This document shows positions 34,994-43,860 of a stretch of DNA of 64,000 nucleotides, piece after piece. The stretch spans positions 62,001 through 126,000 of the forward strand of contig NZ_CP042412.1 in assembly GCF_007954505.1 (NCBI RefSeq), in the 5' to 3' direction. The stretch comes from Microbacterium sp. CBA3102. GTDB lineage: Bacteria > Actinomycetota > Actinomycetes > Actinomycetales > Microbacteriaceae. Within the stretch, counting starts at the first letter, position 1. Each line of letters starts with the position of its first letter. Under the pieces are notes generated by a model. The model had not been told where the DNA came from and searched no databases. It saw only the letters and a list, made by a program, of their open reading frames with translations. The translations under genes were made by a program, and so were the position numbers.

Positions 34994-36460
34994 TCAGGAG
35001 ACCGGGATCAGCGTGTACTTCGTGGACAGGTACTCGTGGATGCCCTCGGACCCGCCCTCGCGGCCGACGCCGGACTGCTTGACGCCGCCGAAGGGGGCAG
35101 CCGCGTTGGAGACCACGCCCACGTTGAGACCCATCATGCCGGTCTCGAGTTTGTCGATCATCCGCTGTCCGCGCTGCAGGTTCTCGGTGAAGACGTACGA
35201 GACGAGCCCGTACTCCGTGTCGTTCGCGAGGTGCACGGCTTCATCCTCGGTCTCGAAGGTCGCGATGGCGAGCACCGGTCCGAAGATCTCCTCGCGGAGG
35301 ATCGCGCTCCCGGCGACGACATCGGTGAGCACGGTGGGTTCGTAGAACGTGCCCGTGCCCTCGACGGCCTTGCCACCCGCGAGGAGGGTCGCACCGCGTC
35401 CGACCGCGTCGTCGACGAGCTCGCCGGCCTTGGCGACGGCATCCGCGTCGATGAGCGGACCGATCGCGACGCCGTCCTCCGTGCCCCGACCGATCTTCAT
35501 GCTGTTGACACGTTCGGTCACGCGCTTCGCGAACTCGCCCGCGACGTCCTTGTGCACGATGAAGCGGTTGGCCGCGGTGCAGGCCTGTCCGATGTTGCGG
35601 AACTTCGCGGCGAGCGCCCCGTCCACCGCCTTGTCGAGGTCGGCGTCGTCGAACACCACGAACGGCGCGTTGCCTCCGAGCTCCATCGACACGCGCAGCA
35701 CGCCCTCCGCCGCCTGGGCGATCAGCTTGCGGCCGACTTCGGTCGAACCGGTGAACGACAGCTTGCGCAGACGCGGGTCGGCGATGATGGGTGCCGAGAG
35801 CGCGCTGGACTTCGACGTCTGCACGACGTTGACCACGCCCGCGGGCAGTCCGGCCTTCTCCAGCAGCGAGACGAAGAAGATCGTGGTGAGCGGCGTGAGT
35901 GCCGGGGGCTTGATCACGACGGTGCAGCCGGCGGCGAGCGCGGGGGCGATCTTGCGCGTCGCCATCGCGAAGGGGAAGTTCCACGGCGTCACGAAGAAGG
36001 ACGGTCCGACCGGGCGCTGCGACACCACCATGTGGCCGGTGCCCTCCGGGTTGATGCCGTATCGGCCGCTGATGCGCACGGCTTCCTCGCTGAACCAGCG
36101 CAGGAACTCGCCGCCGTAGCCGACCTCACCCCGGGCCTCGGCGAGGGGCTTGCCCATCTCGAGGGTCATGAGCAGGGCGAGATCCTCCTTGTGCTCCTGC
36201 ACGAGGTCGAACGCCCGACGAAGGATCTCGCTGCGCACGCGAGGAGCCGTCGCAGCCCAGTCGTCCTGAGCAGCGACCGCGGCGTCGAGCGCACGGATGC
36301 CGTCCGCGGGCGTCGCGTCGGCGATGGTGCGGATCACGGCACCGGTCGCGGGGTCCTGCACGTCGAAAGTGCCGCCGGTCTCGCCGTCGATCCACTCACC
36401 GCCGATGAAGAGACCGGTGGGGATGCTGTCGAGGAGGGCCTGTTCGGTCTGGGTGCTCAT
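34994..36460 (-). CDS. gabD: NADP-dependent succinate-semialdehyde dehydrogenase
   Basis: A 488-residue ALDH of the GabD type. It has PWNFPFAMATRKIAPALAAG, general base in MELGGNAPFVVF, and nucleophilic Cys in NIGQACTAANRFIV, with the C-terminal EGIHEYLSTKYTLIPVS tail seen in GabD. It converts succinate semialdehyde to succinate, the last step of GABA catabolism. Encoded 22 bp downstream of the APC permease and upstream of the second dehydrogenase, all in one direction with gabT and the putrescine oxidase. Which of the two dehydrogenases handles 4-aminobutanal cannot be settled from sequence. Confidence 0.92.
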   Translation of the reverse strand: MSTQTEQALLDSIPTGLFIGGEWIDGETGGTFDVQDPATGAVIRTIADATPADGIRALDAAVAAQDDWAATAPRVRSEILRRAFDLVQEHKEDLALLMTLEMGKPLAEARGEVGYGGEFLRWFSEEAVRISGRYGINPEGTGHMVVSQRPVGPSFFVTPWNFPFAMATRKIAPALAAGCTVVIKPPALTPLTTIFFVSLLEKAGLPAGVVNVVQTSKSSALSAPIIADPRLRKLSFTGSTEVGRKLIAQAAEGVLRVSMELGGNAPFVVFDDADLDKAVDGALAAKFRNIGQACTAANRFIVHKDVAGEFAKRVTERVNSMKIGRGTEDGVAIGPLIDADAVAKAGELVDDAVGRGATLLAGGKAVEGTGTFYEPTVLTDVVAGSAILREEIFGPVLAIATFETEDEAVHLANDTEYGLVSYVFTENLQRGQRMIDKLETGMMGLNVGVVSNAAAPFGGVKQSGVGREGGSEGIHEYLSTKYTLIPVS

Positions 36461-36482
36461 GATTCTCTTTCTGTGAGGAGGG

Positions 36483-38030
36483 CTAGGAGCGCGGGCGTCG
36501 GCTGGGCGGTGCGTCGATGCTCAGCGTCTGTCCGCGGAAGAACGCGGGCCGTCGGACCGCGTTCCAGATCATGACGACGATGCCGACGACGATGATCAGC
36601 ATCCCGAGGATGAAGACGATGCCGACGCCGCCGATCTGCGAACCGGACCCGTAGGCGGGGTCCATCGAGTCGATCAGCGTGGTGAAGAACAGCACCGCGA
36701 GGATCGCTCCGCCGACGAGCGGGAACAGGAACGTGAAGAAGAAGTTCCGCGTCGAGTCGAACCACTGCTTGCGGAAGTACCAGACGCACGCGAAGGCGGT
36801 GATCCCGTAGTAGAAGCAGATCATCATGCCGAGCGTGAGGATGGTGTCCCACAGCGTGTCCTCGCTGACCACGCGCATGACGGCGTAGAAGGCCGATGCC
36901 ACGATCGCCGAGACGATCGTCGCGTATCCGGGCGTGAAGAAGCGCGGGCTGACCTTCGCGAACGACTTGGGCAGCGCGCCGTAGTGCCCCATCGCGAGCA
37001 GCGTGCGCGCCGGTCCCACGAACGTCGACTGCAGCGACGAGGCCGAGCTGGTGAGCACGGCGAGCGAGACGAGGAACGCGAGCGGACCGAGGATCGGGCC
37101 GGAGAGGTGGAAGAAGACGTTCTCCTGGATGTCCTCGTTGCCGAGTCCCAGTGCACCGGTTCCGACGCCGGCGAACATGATCATCGCGACGGCGAGCAGC
37201 AGGTACAGCGAGACGATCGTGAGCACCGTGAGGGTGGCCGCACGCCCCGGGGTCTTCTCGGGATCCTTGGTCTCCTCGTTCATGGTGAGCGTGACGTCCC
37301 AGCCCCAGAAGATGAAGATCGAGAGCGAGAGGCCGGCTGCGATCGCGCTGAACGACGAGATCGCGAAGGGGTTGAACCAGTTGAGATCGAACGGCTGGTA
37401 GTCGAAGCCGTTGCCGGCGACGGCCTGGACGATCGCCGAGATCGCGAAGAAGACGAGGACGAGGATCTGGAAGCTCACCAGCCAGTACTGCAGCTTCTGC
37501 GTCGTCTGCATGTCGCGGTACGAGACCCAGGTCGCGCCGAGCATGAACAGCAGGCACACGCTGATGTTGATCCAGGTGACGCTCGCCAGTCCGGCGATGT
37601 CCGGATTGCCGGTGATCTGCGAGATCAGCAGGAACAGGAAGTCGACCGCGATGCCGGCGAGGTTCGACAGCACCAGGATCGTGGCGACCACCAGGCCCCA
37701 GCCCGCCATCCAGCCGACCCACGGTCCGAAGGCACGGGCAGCCCACGTGAACGAGGTGCCGGAGTCGGGCATCCGGTTGTTCAGCTCACGGTAGCCGAAG
37801 GCGACCAGGAGCATCGGGATGAACCCGACGAGGATGATGGCGGGGATCTGCGACCCCACCGTGGACGCCACCGGGCCGACGGCCGCGGTGAACGTGTATG
37901 CGGGCGCGATGCACGAGATGCCGATCACGACCGCGCCGATGAGGCCGACCGTTCCGGCGCTCAGGCCCTTCGTGGAGATACCGGTGGTGACACCGGATTC
38001 GGGCTCCGTCGCCCGGTTGGTGCTGCTCAT
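36483..38030 (-). CDS. APC-family amino acid/polyamine permease
   Basis: A 515-residue, 12-helix transporter. The first helix region reads VGLIGAVVIGISCIAPAY, like other APC-superfamily amine and GABA transporters. Segment DSGTSFTWAARAFGPWVGWM (TM3) is typical of the family. It should take up putrescine, GABA or a related amine for the enzymes around it. Its start codon overlaps the stop of the universal stress protein gene by one base, showing translational coupling. No regulatory domain is visible. Confidence 0.9.
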   Translation of the reverse strand: MSSTNRATEPESGVTTGISTKGLSAGTVGLIGAVVIGISCIAPAYTFTAAVGPVASTVGSQIPAIILVGFIPMLLVAFGYRELNNRMPDSGTSFTWAARAFGPWVGWMAGWGLVVATILVLSNLAGIAVDFLFLLISQITGNPDIAGLASVTWINISVCLLFMLGATWVSYRDMQTTQKLQYWLVSFQILVLVFFAISAIVQAVAGNGFDYQPFDLNWFNPFAISSFSAIAAGLSLSIFIFWGWDVTLTMNEETKDPEKTPGRAATLTVLTIVSLYLLLAVAMIMFAGVGTGALGLGNEDIQENVFFHLSGPILGPLAFLVSLAVLTSSASSLQSTFVGPARTLLAMGHYGALPKSFAKVSPRFFTPGYATIVSAIVASAFYAVMRVVSEDTLWDTILTLGMMICFYYGITAFACVWYFRKQWFDSTRNFFFTFLFPLVGGAILAVLFFTTLIDSMDPAYGSGSQIGGVGIVFILGMLIIVVGIVVMIWNAVRRPAFFRGQTLSIDAPPSRRPRS

Positions 38031-38914
38031 CAGCGTTCTCCTGCCTCGTTGCGGGTGCGCGGGACGACGATCATGGGGACGGGGAGCTCGTGCAGCATCT
38101 TCGCTGCTGTGGACCCCAGGAAGAGACGACGGGGCTGGGCCAGGCGGCTGGAGCCGACGAGGACGACCTCCCCGGGAAGCCAGTGGAGCTGCGCGACGGC
38201 ATCCTCGACGGAGTCGCCCGGTGCCTTCTCGACCGCGGCGGTGCGACCGTCCGGCAGCAGCTCCGTCGCCACCGCCAGCACCTCCTGCGCATGCGTCTCG
38301 CCGACCGTGCGGATCGCGCCGGTGTCGAGCCCCGGAGGCACGTCGAACGGCACGAGGGACACGAGTCGGAGATCGACACCGCTGTCGCCGGCGATGGCCA
38401 CGGCCTCGTCGAGAAGGGCGTCGGCGCCCGGCCGCGAGCCGACCGCGACGGTGACGCGCGGGATCACGTGGTCGTCCTGCTGCGCGGTCCCCACGGGGGC
38501 GAGGGCCACCGGGATCGTCGACGAGTGCAGGAGCTCGGAGGCGACGCTGCCGAGACGGTGGCGTCCGAAGATGCCACCACCCGCTGCGCCGATCACGATG
38601 ACCCTGGCGCCGAACTCCTCACCGGCGGCGATCAGCCCTTCGGCGAACGACTCGGAGAAGCGCACGTGACCGCTGCGGGTCAGCTCCTGCGGGAGGCTGA
38701 CCACGGCCTCGCCGAGCCACTTCTTGGCCTGCGCCCTGATGTGCTCTTCGTAGGCCCGCTCCGGCGGCACCGCGGCGTTGCGGGTGCCCTCGTTGGGAAG
38801 CACGATCACCAGGTGCAGCGTCGCGCCGAGGCTGCGGGCGAGCCGCGCACCGAGGGCGGCAGCATCCGCTCCCGCATCCGTCGCCGTGTACCCCACGACG
38901 ACCGAGCCGCTCAT
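38030..38914 (-). CDS. Tandem-domain universal stress protein
   Basis: A 294-residue protein with two Usp domains. The first ends with the nucleotide-binding pattern GAAGGGIFGRHRLGSVASEL and the second with VGSSRLAQPRRLFLGSTAAK, both matching G-2x-G-9x-G-S/T. Such proteins bind ATP and modulate stress survival or transporter activity. It is coupled by one-base overlaps to the oxidase upstream and the permease downstream; Usp genes fused or adjacent to APC transporters often regulate them, which is the likely role here. Confidence 0.9.
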   Translation of the reverse strand: MSGSVVVGYTATDAGADAAALGARLARSLGATLHLVIVLPNEGTRNAAVPPERAYEEHIRAQAKKWLGEAVVSLPQELTRSGHVRFSESFAEGLIAAGEEFGARVIVIGAAGGGIFGRHRLGSVASELLHSSTIPVALAPVGTAQQDDHVIPRVTVAVGSRPGADALLDEAVAIAGDSGVDLRLVSLVPFDVPPGLDTGAIRTVGETHAQEVLAVATELLPDGRTAAVEKAPGDSVEDAVAQLHWLPGEVVLVGSSRLAQPRRLFLGSTAAKMLHELPVPMIVVPRTRNEAGER

Positions 38915-40296
38915 CAGCCGACGCTCTCTGCGGAGCCGTTCTCACGGCTTGCTTCGACGATGTTCGAGGCCACCAGGTGCCCCATCCGGATCGCGCCGTC
39001 CACGTGCTGGTACCCGGCACCGGCGATGTCGCTGCAGGCGAAGTGGATCGGGCCGACGGGGGTGCGGAGATCCGCGCCGTACCGGTGCAGGCCGCCCATG
39101 TCGAAGCTCGCGGCATAGGCGCCGCGCGTCCATTCCTCACTGCCCCAGTCGCTCTCGTAGTAGACGACCGGGTTCTTGGCCTCGGGACCGTAGTAGTGCG
39201 ACAGCGACTCGAGGATGCGCTCCTTGCGCTCCTCGGCCGAGAGCTCGAAGACCCCGTCGGCGTTGGCGTCGGACACGAAGCCGACCAGGGTGCCGCGCTC
39301 ATCGCCGTGGTTCGTGTTGTCATAGGCCTCGTGCGAGAGCTCGTACGGGCTGAACGCGGTGCCACTGAGGCCCTGCTCGCGCCAGAACGGACGGTCGTAG
39401 ACCGCGTGCACCTTGATGACGAAGCCCATCGAGAGGTGCTGGTGCAGCTGGTGCTGGCGGCGCGGCAGCGGCGGCACGAACGAGATGCGGCTGTACAGCA
39501 CCGGCGCGTGCGCGAGGATCGCATGGCGGGCACGGACCGTGAGGTCGTCGGTGGTGGCGACGACGCCGGCATCCGACCACTCGAGGCTGCGCACGGGCTG
39601 GTTGAGGAGCACATCGTCGCCCAGACGCTCGGCGAGACGCAGCGGCACCTGCTGGAGCCCGCCGACGACCCGCTTGTCGAGGATGAAGTCGGCATCCACG
39701 AGGTTCGAGTAGGAACCGGCGGACGAGGCCATCAGCAGCGACTGCAGCAGCGAGAACGCGTGCGTCGGCTTGGTGAGCATCGCGGATCCCGTGGCGAAGG
39801 CCAGGTTCCGTACGGCCTCGTCGTCGTCGGTCTGCTGACGCAGCCACGCATCCCAGGTGATGGAGTCCCAGTCGGCGGCGCTCGGGTGCGCCCAGGGACG
39901 ATCCGGGTCGATCTCGGCGACGAGCGCATCCAGGATGTCGGTGATCCGGGCGATCTCCGCCTCGGTCTCCGGGGCGACGGGGAACATCTCGCCGGTGAAG
40001 CGGTGCACCTGCCCATCGGGTCCGATGTAGACGCTGTCCCCTTCGCGGTAGCGGCTGTAGGTCTCGAGCCCCAGCTCCTCGATCGCGTCCTTGAGCGCAT
40101 CCTGATCGGGCGAGACCCACTGGCCGCCGATCTCGAGCATGGCCCCGTCGATGACGTCGGTCCACAGTCGTCCGCCGACGCGGTCGCGGGCTTCCAGCAC
40201 GGCGACCGACAGGCCGGCCTTCCGGAGGTCGTTCGCCGCCGTGAGCCCTGCGGCTCCGGCACCGATGATCAGTACATCGCGGGTGATCTCAGACAT
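38914..40296 (-). CDS. puo: FAD-dependent amine oxidase, probably putrescine oxidase
   Basis: A 460-residue flavin monoamine oxidase. N-terminal Rossmann motif DVLIIGAGAAGLTAANDLR and the GG-motif RDRVGGRLWTD are at residues about 8-50. The C-terminal FAD segment is HVDGAIRMGHLVASNIVEA. It resembles actinobacterial putrescine oxidases (Kocuria, Rhodococcus), which convert putrescine to 4-aminobutanal, ammonia and H2O2. Clustering with gabT, two aldehyde dehydrogenases and an APC permease supports this. The ATG at 40296 has AAGGAGT six bases upstream, preferred to a TTG two codons earlier. Confidence 0.87.
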   Translation of the reverse strand: MSEITRDVLIIGAGAAGLTAANDLRKAGLSVAVLEARDRVGGRLWTDVIDGAMLEIGGQWVSPDQDALKDAIEELGLETYSRYREGDSVYIGPDGQVHRFTGEMFPVAPETEAEIARITDILDALVAEIDPDRPWAHPSAADWDSITWDAWLRQQTDDDEAVRNLAFATGSAMLTKPTHAFSLLQSLLMASSAGSYSNLVDADFILDKRVVGGLQQVPLRLAERLGDDVLLNQPVRSLEWSDAGVVATTDDLTVRARHAILAHAPVLYSRISFVPPLPRRQHQLHQHLSMGFVIKVHAVYDRPFWREQGLSGTAFSPYELSHEAYDNTNHGDERGTLVGFVSDANADGVFELSAEERKERILESLSHYYGPEAKNPVVYYESDWGSEEWTRGAYAASFDMGGLHRYGADLRTPVGPIHFACSDIAGAGYQHVDGAIRMGHLVASNIVEASRENGSAESVG

Positions 40297-40323
40297 CTGC
40301 AACTCCTTCGTTGGGAAGTAGTG

Positions 40324-40364
40324 CCGGTCGCGACCCGAAATCCCCCGATTGGGGTCGCGACCGG
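40324..40364. terminator. Long palindrome between gabT and the putrescine oxidase gene
   Basis: Perfect 13-bp arms CCGGTCGCGACCC (40324-40336) and 40352-40364 around a 15-base loop, 38 bp past the gabT stop. Its CCGGTCGC core recurs in the hairpin at 43389-43451. Confidence 0.7.
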
Positions 40365-40401
40365 ACAGGGGGTCAGGCCACGCGGAGGCGCGGCCTGCAC
40401 A

Positions 40402-41769
40402 TCATTCCGTGGCCGCGGCGAGGGCGGCGGCCACGACGTCGAGGCCTTCGTTCAGCAGGTCGTCGCCGATCGAGAGCGGAGGAAGGAAGCGGATGACGTT
40501 GCCGTAAGTTCCGCAGGTGAGGACGATGACGCCCTGCGCGATGCAGGCCTTGGCGACCGCGGCCGTGAGAGCGGCGTTCGGTGCCTTGGTCTCGGGGTCG
40601 ACGAACTCGGCCGCGATCATCGCACCGTGGCCACGGATGTCGCCGATGCGAGGGTCGCTCTCCTGGATCGCGGTGAGGCGGTCCATGAGGATCGTGCCGA
40701 TCTCCCGGGCACGCTCGATCACCCCGTCGTTCTCGAACACGCCGATCGACGCGAGCGCCGCGGCGCACGCGATCGGGTTCCCGCCGTAGGTGCCGCCCAG
40801 ACCACCGGAGTGCGAGGCGTCCATGATCTCCGCGCGGCCGGTGACGGCGGCGAGCGGAAGACCGCCGGCGATCCCCTTGGCGGTGGTGATCAGGTCGGGC
40901 TCGATGCCGAAGATCTCGCTCGCGAACATGTGCCCCGTGCGGGCGAATCCGGTCTGCACCTCGTCGGCGATGAAGACGACGCCGTTCGCGCGGCACCAGT
41001 CGACGATCGCCGGCAGGAAGCCGTCGGCGGGGACGATGAAGCCGCCCTCGCCCTGGATCGGCTCGATGATGACCGCGGCCAGGTTGTCGGCGCCGATCTG
41101 CTTCTCGAGCTGGAGGATCACGCGGGCAGCGGCCTCGCCACCCTCGAGCCCGTCACGGAACGGGTACGACATCGGCGCGCGGTAGACCTCGGGGGCGAAC
41201 GGACCGAACCCGCTCTTGTAGGGCATCGACTTGGCGGTGAGCGCCATGGTCAGGTTCGTTCGGCCGTGGTAGCCGTGGTCGAAGGCGACGACCGCCTGGC
41301 GGCCGGTGTGCTTGCGGGCGATCTTGATGGCGTTCTCGACCGCCTCCGCTCCCGAATTGAACAGGGCGCTCTTCTTGGCGAATCCACCGGGGGTGACGCG
41401 GTTGAGCGCTTCGGCGACGTCGACGTACGACTCGTAGGGCGAGATCATGAAGCAGGTGTGGGTGAACTGCGCGGCCTGGGCGGCGACGGCGGCGGCGACC
41501 TTCGGGTGCGCGTTGCCGACCGTGGTCACGGCGATGCCCGAGCCGAGGTCGATGAGGGAGTTCCCGTCGGCATCGACGACGACTCCGCCGCCGGCCGCGA
41601 CGGCGGCGATCGGCACGGTGTGGCCGACACCCGCTGCCACGGCATCCGCCTTGCGCGCGAGCACCTCGGCCGAGCGGGGCCCGGGGAGGTCCGTGACCAG
41701 ACGACGCTCCTGCGGGAGGTCGGGTCCGCCGAGAGGGACTGCGGGGGCTGCGGTGTCGAGGAGTGCCAT
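40402..41769 (-). CDS. gabT: 4-aminobutyrate aminotransferase
   Basis: A 455-residue class III aminotransferase that transfers the amino group of GABA to 2-oxoglutarate, giving succinate semialdehyde. Visible motifs are NSGAEAVENAIKIARKHTGR for PLP phosphate, IIEPIQGEGG, DEVQTGFARTG with the PLP-ring aspartate, and the Schiff-base lysine in LITTAKGIAGGLPL. It is divergent from a PucR-type regulator across a 98-bp interval with an inverted repeat. It links putrescine oxidation to gabD. Confidence 0.93.
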   Translation of the reverse strand: MALLDTAAPAVPLGGPDLPQERRLVTDLPGPRSAEVLARKADAVAAGVGHTVPIAAVAAGGGVVVDADGNSLIDLGSGIAVTTVGNAHPKVAAAVAAQAAQFTHTCFMISPYESYVDVAEALNRVTPGGFAKKSALFNSGAEAVENAIKIARKHTGRQAVVAFDHGYHGRTNLTMALTAKSMPYKSGFGPFAPEVYRAPMSYPFRDGLEGGEAAARVILQLEKQIGADNLAAVIIEPIQGEGGFIVPADGFLPAIVDWCRANGVVFIADEVQTGFARTGHMFASEIFGIEPDLITTAKGIAGGLPLAAVTGRAEIMDASHSGGLGGTYGGNPIACAAALASIGVFENDGVIERAREIGTILMDRLTAIQESDPRIGDIRGHGAMIAAEFVDPETKAPNAALTAAVAKACIAQGVIVLTCGTYGNVIRFLPPLSIGDDLLNEGLDVVAAALAAATE

Positions 41770-41816
41770 GATCGCGAGCGTACGGCGGTGCCGAAGACCC
41801 CCGCACTCGCCGACGC

Positions 41817-41850
41817 GTACAATCTAGAAGAAGAATTCGCCACCTTGTAC
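41817..41850. promoter_or_regulatory. Inverted repeat in the gabT/pucR-type divergent promoter region
   Basis: GTACAA (41817-41822) and TTGTAC (41845-41850) flank an A-rich segment with AGAAGAAGAATTC. TACAAT at 41818-41823 could be a -10 box. This is the plausible binding site of the divergent regulator. Confidence 0.5.
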
Positions 41851-41867
41851 ATGCGGGAGGACGCGCC

Positions 41868-43376
41868 GTGCCCACGACCGAGCAGCCGACACTGCGCGCC
41901 CTGCTGCGTCGCCGCGATCTCGGACTCGCACTCGTCCCCCGCGAGGCCGAGCTGGCGGACGGAGCTCTCGACCGTCCCCTGCGCTGGGTGCACAGCTCGG
42001 ACCTGGCCGATCCGACACCGTTCCTCTCGGAAGACCTCGCCCTGCTGACCACCGGCACACAGTTCGACGAGGCCGTCGGCATCGACACCTACGTCGGTCG
42101 CCTCGCCGATCGGGGTGTCCTCGGACTCGGTTTCGGCACCGAGGTGCACCGCTCGGGCGTTCCGGACGAGCTGGTCACCGCCTGCGCCACGCACGGCATG
42201 CCCCTGTTCACCGTGCCGTACCGCACACCGTTCATCGCGGTCGCCCGCGCCCACTCCGAGGCGATCGCCGCGCAGGCCTATGCCCGCCGATCCTGGGCGC
42301 TGGACACACAGCGCGCCCTCGCCCTCGCAGCCCTGCGCCCGAGCGGTCTCGATGCGACGATCGCGGAACTCGGACGACGGCTCGAGGTCTGGGCGGGGAT
42401 GTTCGACGCCGCGGGAACGGTCGTCGCCTCCCACCCCCGGGACCGCCTCGACACCGAGGTGCGCGACGCCCTGGGCGAGCGGGTGATGGAGATCCTCACC
42501 CGTGGGCTCGAAGCCGGGCAGTCGCTGGTCCTCGGCGAGCATACGTTCATGCTGTTCACCGTCGGTCGCGGCGGGCATCTGCGCGGGGTGATCGCCCTCG
42601 CCATCGACGCGCTGGACCCGGAAGCACGGTCGGTCGTGACATCGGTGATCGCGATGGCCGGACTCGCGATGGAGCAGAGCGAACAGCTCGCACGGAGCCG
42701 CCGACGCCTGCATGCACAGCTCCTCGGCTCGCTCCTCGCCGACGACCCGGGCCTGGCCAGAAGAGTTCTGGGGAGCATGCCGCCCGCTCCGGTGGTCGTG
42801 GCTGTCGCCGCCGATGCCCCGGCCGGCCCGCTCGCGGACTGGTGGGAGCGGAACCGGGTCGAGCACGGCACCGCCGTCTTCCTGGCCGAGTCCGAGGACG
42901 GCGTGACGATGTGCCTCTCCGTCGGTGATGAGTCCCTGCTCGATGAGGCGGCCGCGCGCTTCGGCATCCGCATCGGCGTCTCCGAGCCCGAGGGGTACAG
43001 CTCCTTCTCCCGGGCGCACGCTCAGGCACTCACCGCACTGCGGCAACAGGGCACCCACGGCGTCGCACGCTATGCCGACACCGTCGGTTCCCGCATCCTC
43101 ACCGCACTCGCGACGGATGAGGCACGCCTGGTCGCGGAATCACGCCTCGCACCGATCCGCGAACACGATGCCCGCACCGACGCCGAGCTCGAGCGCTCGC
43201 TGCGCACCTGGTTGGAGCACGACGCCAAGGCCGAATCCGCCGCGATCGCACTCGGGGTGCATCGGCACACGCTGCGCTCCCGCATCGCCCATGCGGGTGC
43301 GCTGCTCGACATCGATCTGTCGACCTTTCCCGCGCGCGCGGAGCTCTGGACGATTCTGCAGACCGCTCGCGACTGA
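41868..43376 (+). CDS. PucR-family transcriptional regulator of amine/GABA catabolism
   Basis: A 502-residue regulator. The N-terminal PucR ligand domain (about 8-125) holds LRWVHSSDLADPTPFLSEDL and LGLGFGTEVHRSGVPDEL. The middle is a GGDEF-like/CdaR segment, and the C-terminal helix-turn-helix is SAAIALGVHRHTLRSRI at about 460-480. PucR proteins respond to purine, amine or GABA pathway metabolites. Divergent from gabT, it should control the putrescine/GABA operon. Start is GTG at 41868 with GGGAGGA upstream; convergent with rcaA across a strong stem-loop. Confidence 0.88.
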   Translation: MPTTEQPTLRALLRRRDLGLALVPREAELADGALDRPLRWVHSSDLADPTPFLSEDLALLTTGTQFDEAVGIDTYVGRLADRGVLGLGFGTEVHRSGVPDELVTACATHGMPLFTVPYRTPFIAVARAHSEAIAAQAYARRSWALDTQRALALAALRPSGLDATIAELGRRLEVWAGMFDAAGTVVASHPRDRLDTEVRDALGERVMEILTRGLEAGQSLVLGEHTFMLFTVGRGGHLRGVIALAIDALDPEARSVVTSVIAMAGLAMEQSEQLARSRRRLHAQLLGSLLADDPGLARRVLGSMPPAPVVVAVAADAPAGPLADWWERNRVEHGTAVFLAESEDGVTMCLSVGDESLLDEAAARFGIRIGVSEPEGYSSFSRAHAQALTALRQQGTHGVARYADTVGSRILTALATDEARLVAESRLAPIREHDARTDAELERSLRTWLEHDAKAESAAIALGVHRHTLRSRIAHAGALLDIDLSTFPARAELWTILQTARD

Positions 43377-43388
43377 GCCCTGGCAAGT

Positions 43389-43451
43389 CGTTCCGGTCGC
43401 AGTTCGTGCCGCCAATCCGGCGCTTTTCCGAGAGAGAGTGCGACCGGAACG
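43389..43451. terminator. Bidirectional long-stem element between the PucR gene and rcaA
   Basis: Perfect 13-bp arms CGTTCCGGTCGCA (43389-43401) and 43439-43451 with a 37-base loop that contains a second small hairpin (GCCG-CCAAT-CCGGC). It separates two convergent genes. Confidence 0.7.
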
Positions 43452-43452
43452 A

Positions 43453-43860
43453 TCAGCCAGGACCGATCGGCGGCGCGCCCAACACGGAGCGGCAGCGGAC
43501 CACATCCTCCGCGGTCTGGGCGATCAGGTCGTCGACGCGGTCGAATCGGAGCATCGGACGCAGCAGCGCGATCAGGGTCACATCCACTCGTCGGCCGTAC
43601 AGGTCGATGTCCGCGTCGTGCAGATGCACCTCGACCCGCCGCTCACGGTCGCCGTCGAAGGTCGGGTTCGCTCCGACGCTGACGCTCGCCGCCCAGGGAT
43701 GCGCGGCTCCATCGATCCGGACCCATGCCGCGTAGATGCCGTCGTCGGGGAGGCTGTCGTCCGCGAGCTCCAGGTTCGCCGTCGGGAAGCCGAGCTCCCG
43801 TCCCCGACCGTCACCGGGGACGACGAGGCCGGCGATCGCCCCGAGCGGCTGAGCGCTCAC
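43453..43860 (-). CDS. rcaA: Stand-alone riboflavin kinase
   Basis: A 135-residue protein made only of the flavokinase barrel. It has GRGRELGFPTANLEL with the PTAN ATP-binding motif (about 19-33), GIYAAWVRIDG, SVSVGANPTFDG and the RVEVHLHDADIDLYGR strand. Housekeeping bacterial RibF also carries an FMN adenylyltransferase domain, absent here. It phosphorylates riboflavin to FMN. GTG start at 43860 overlaps the reductase stop (GTGA), so the two are coupled. Gene order matches rcaA of the Microbacterium maritypicum riboflavin-degradation cluster, where RcaA was shown to be a riboflavin kinase; identity here is by analogy. Confidence 0.88.
   Translation of the reverse strand: MSAQPLGAIAGLVVPGDGRGRELGFPTANLELADDSLPDDGIYAAWVRIDGAAHPWAASVSVGANPTFDGDRERRVEVHLHDADIDLYGRRVDVTLIALLRPMLRFDRVDDLIAQTAEDVVRCRSVLGAPPIGPG

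Noticed and set aside
38977..42048. A roughly 1000-codon plus-strand open frame opposite the putrescine oxidase and gabT genes
   Set aside because: It is an antisense frame kept open by GC-rich third positions; composition is Arg/Gly/Val-biased with no motif, and both genes beneath it are clear family members.
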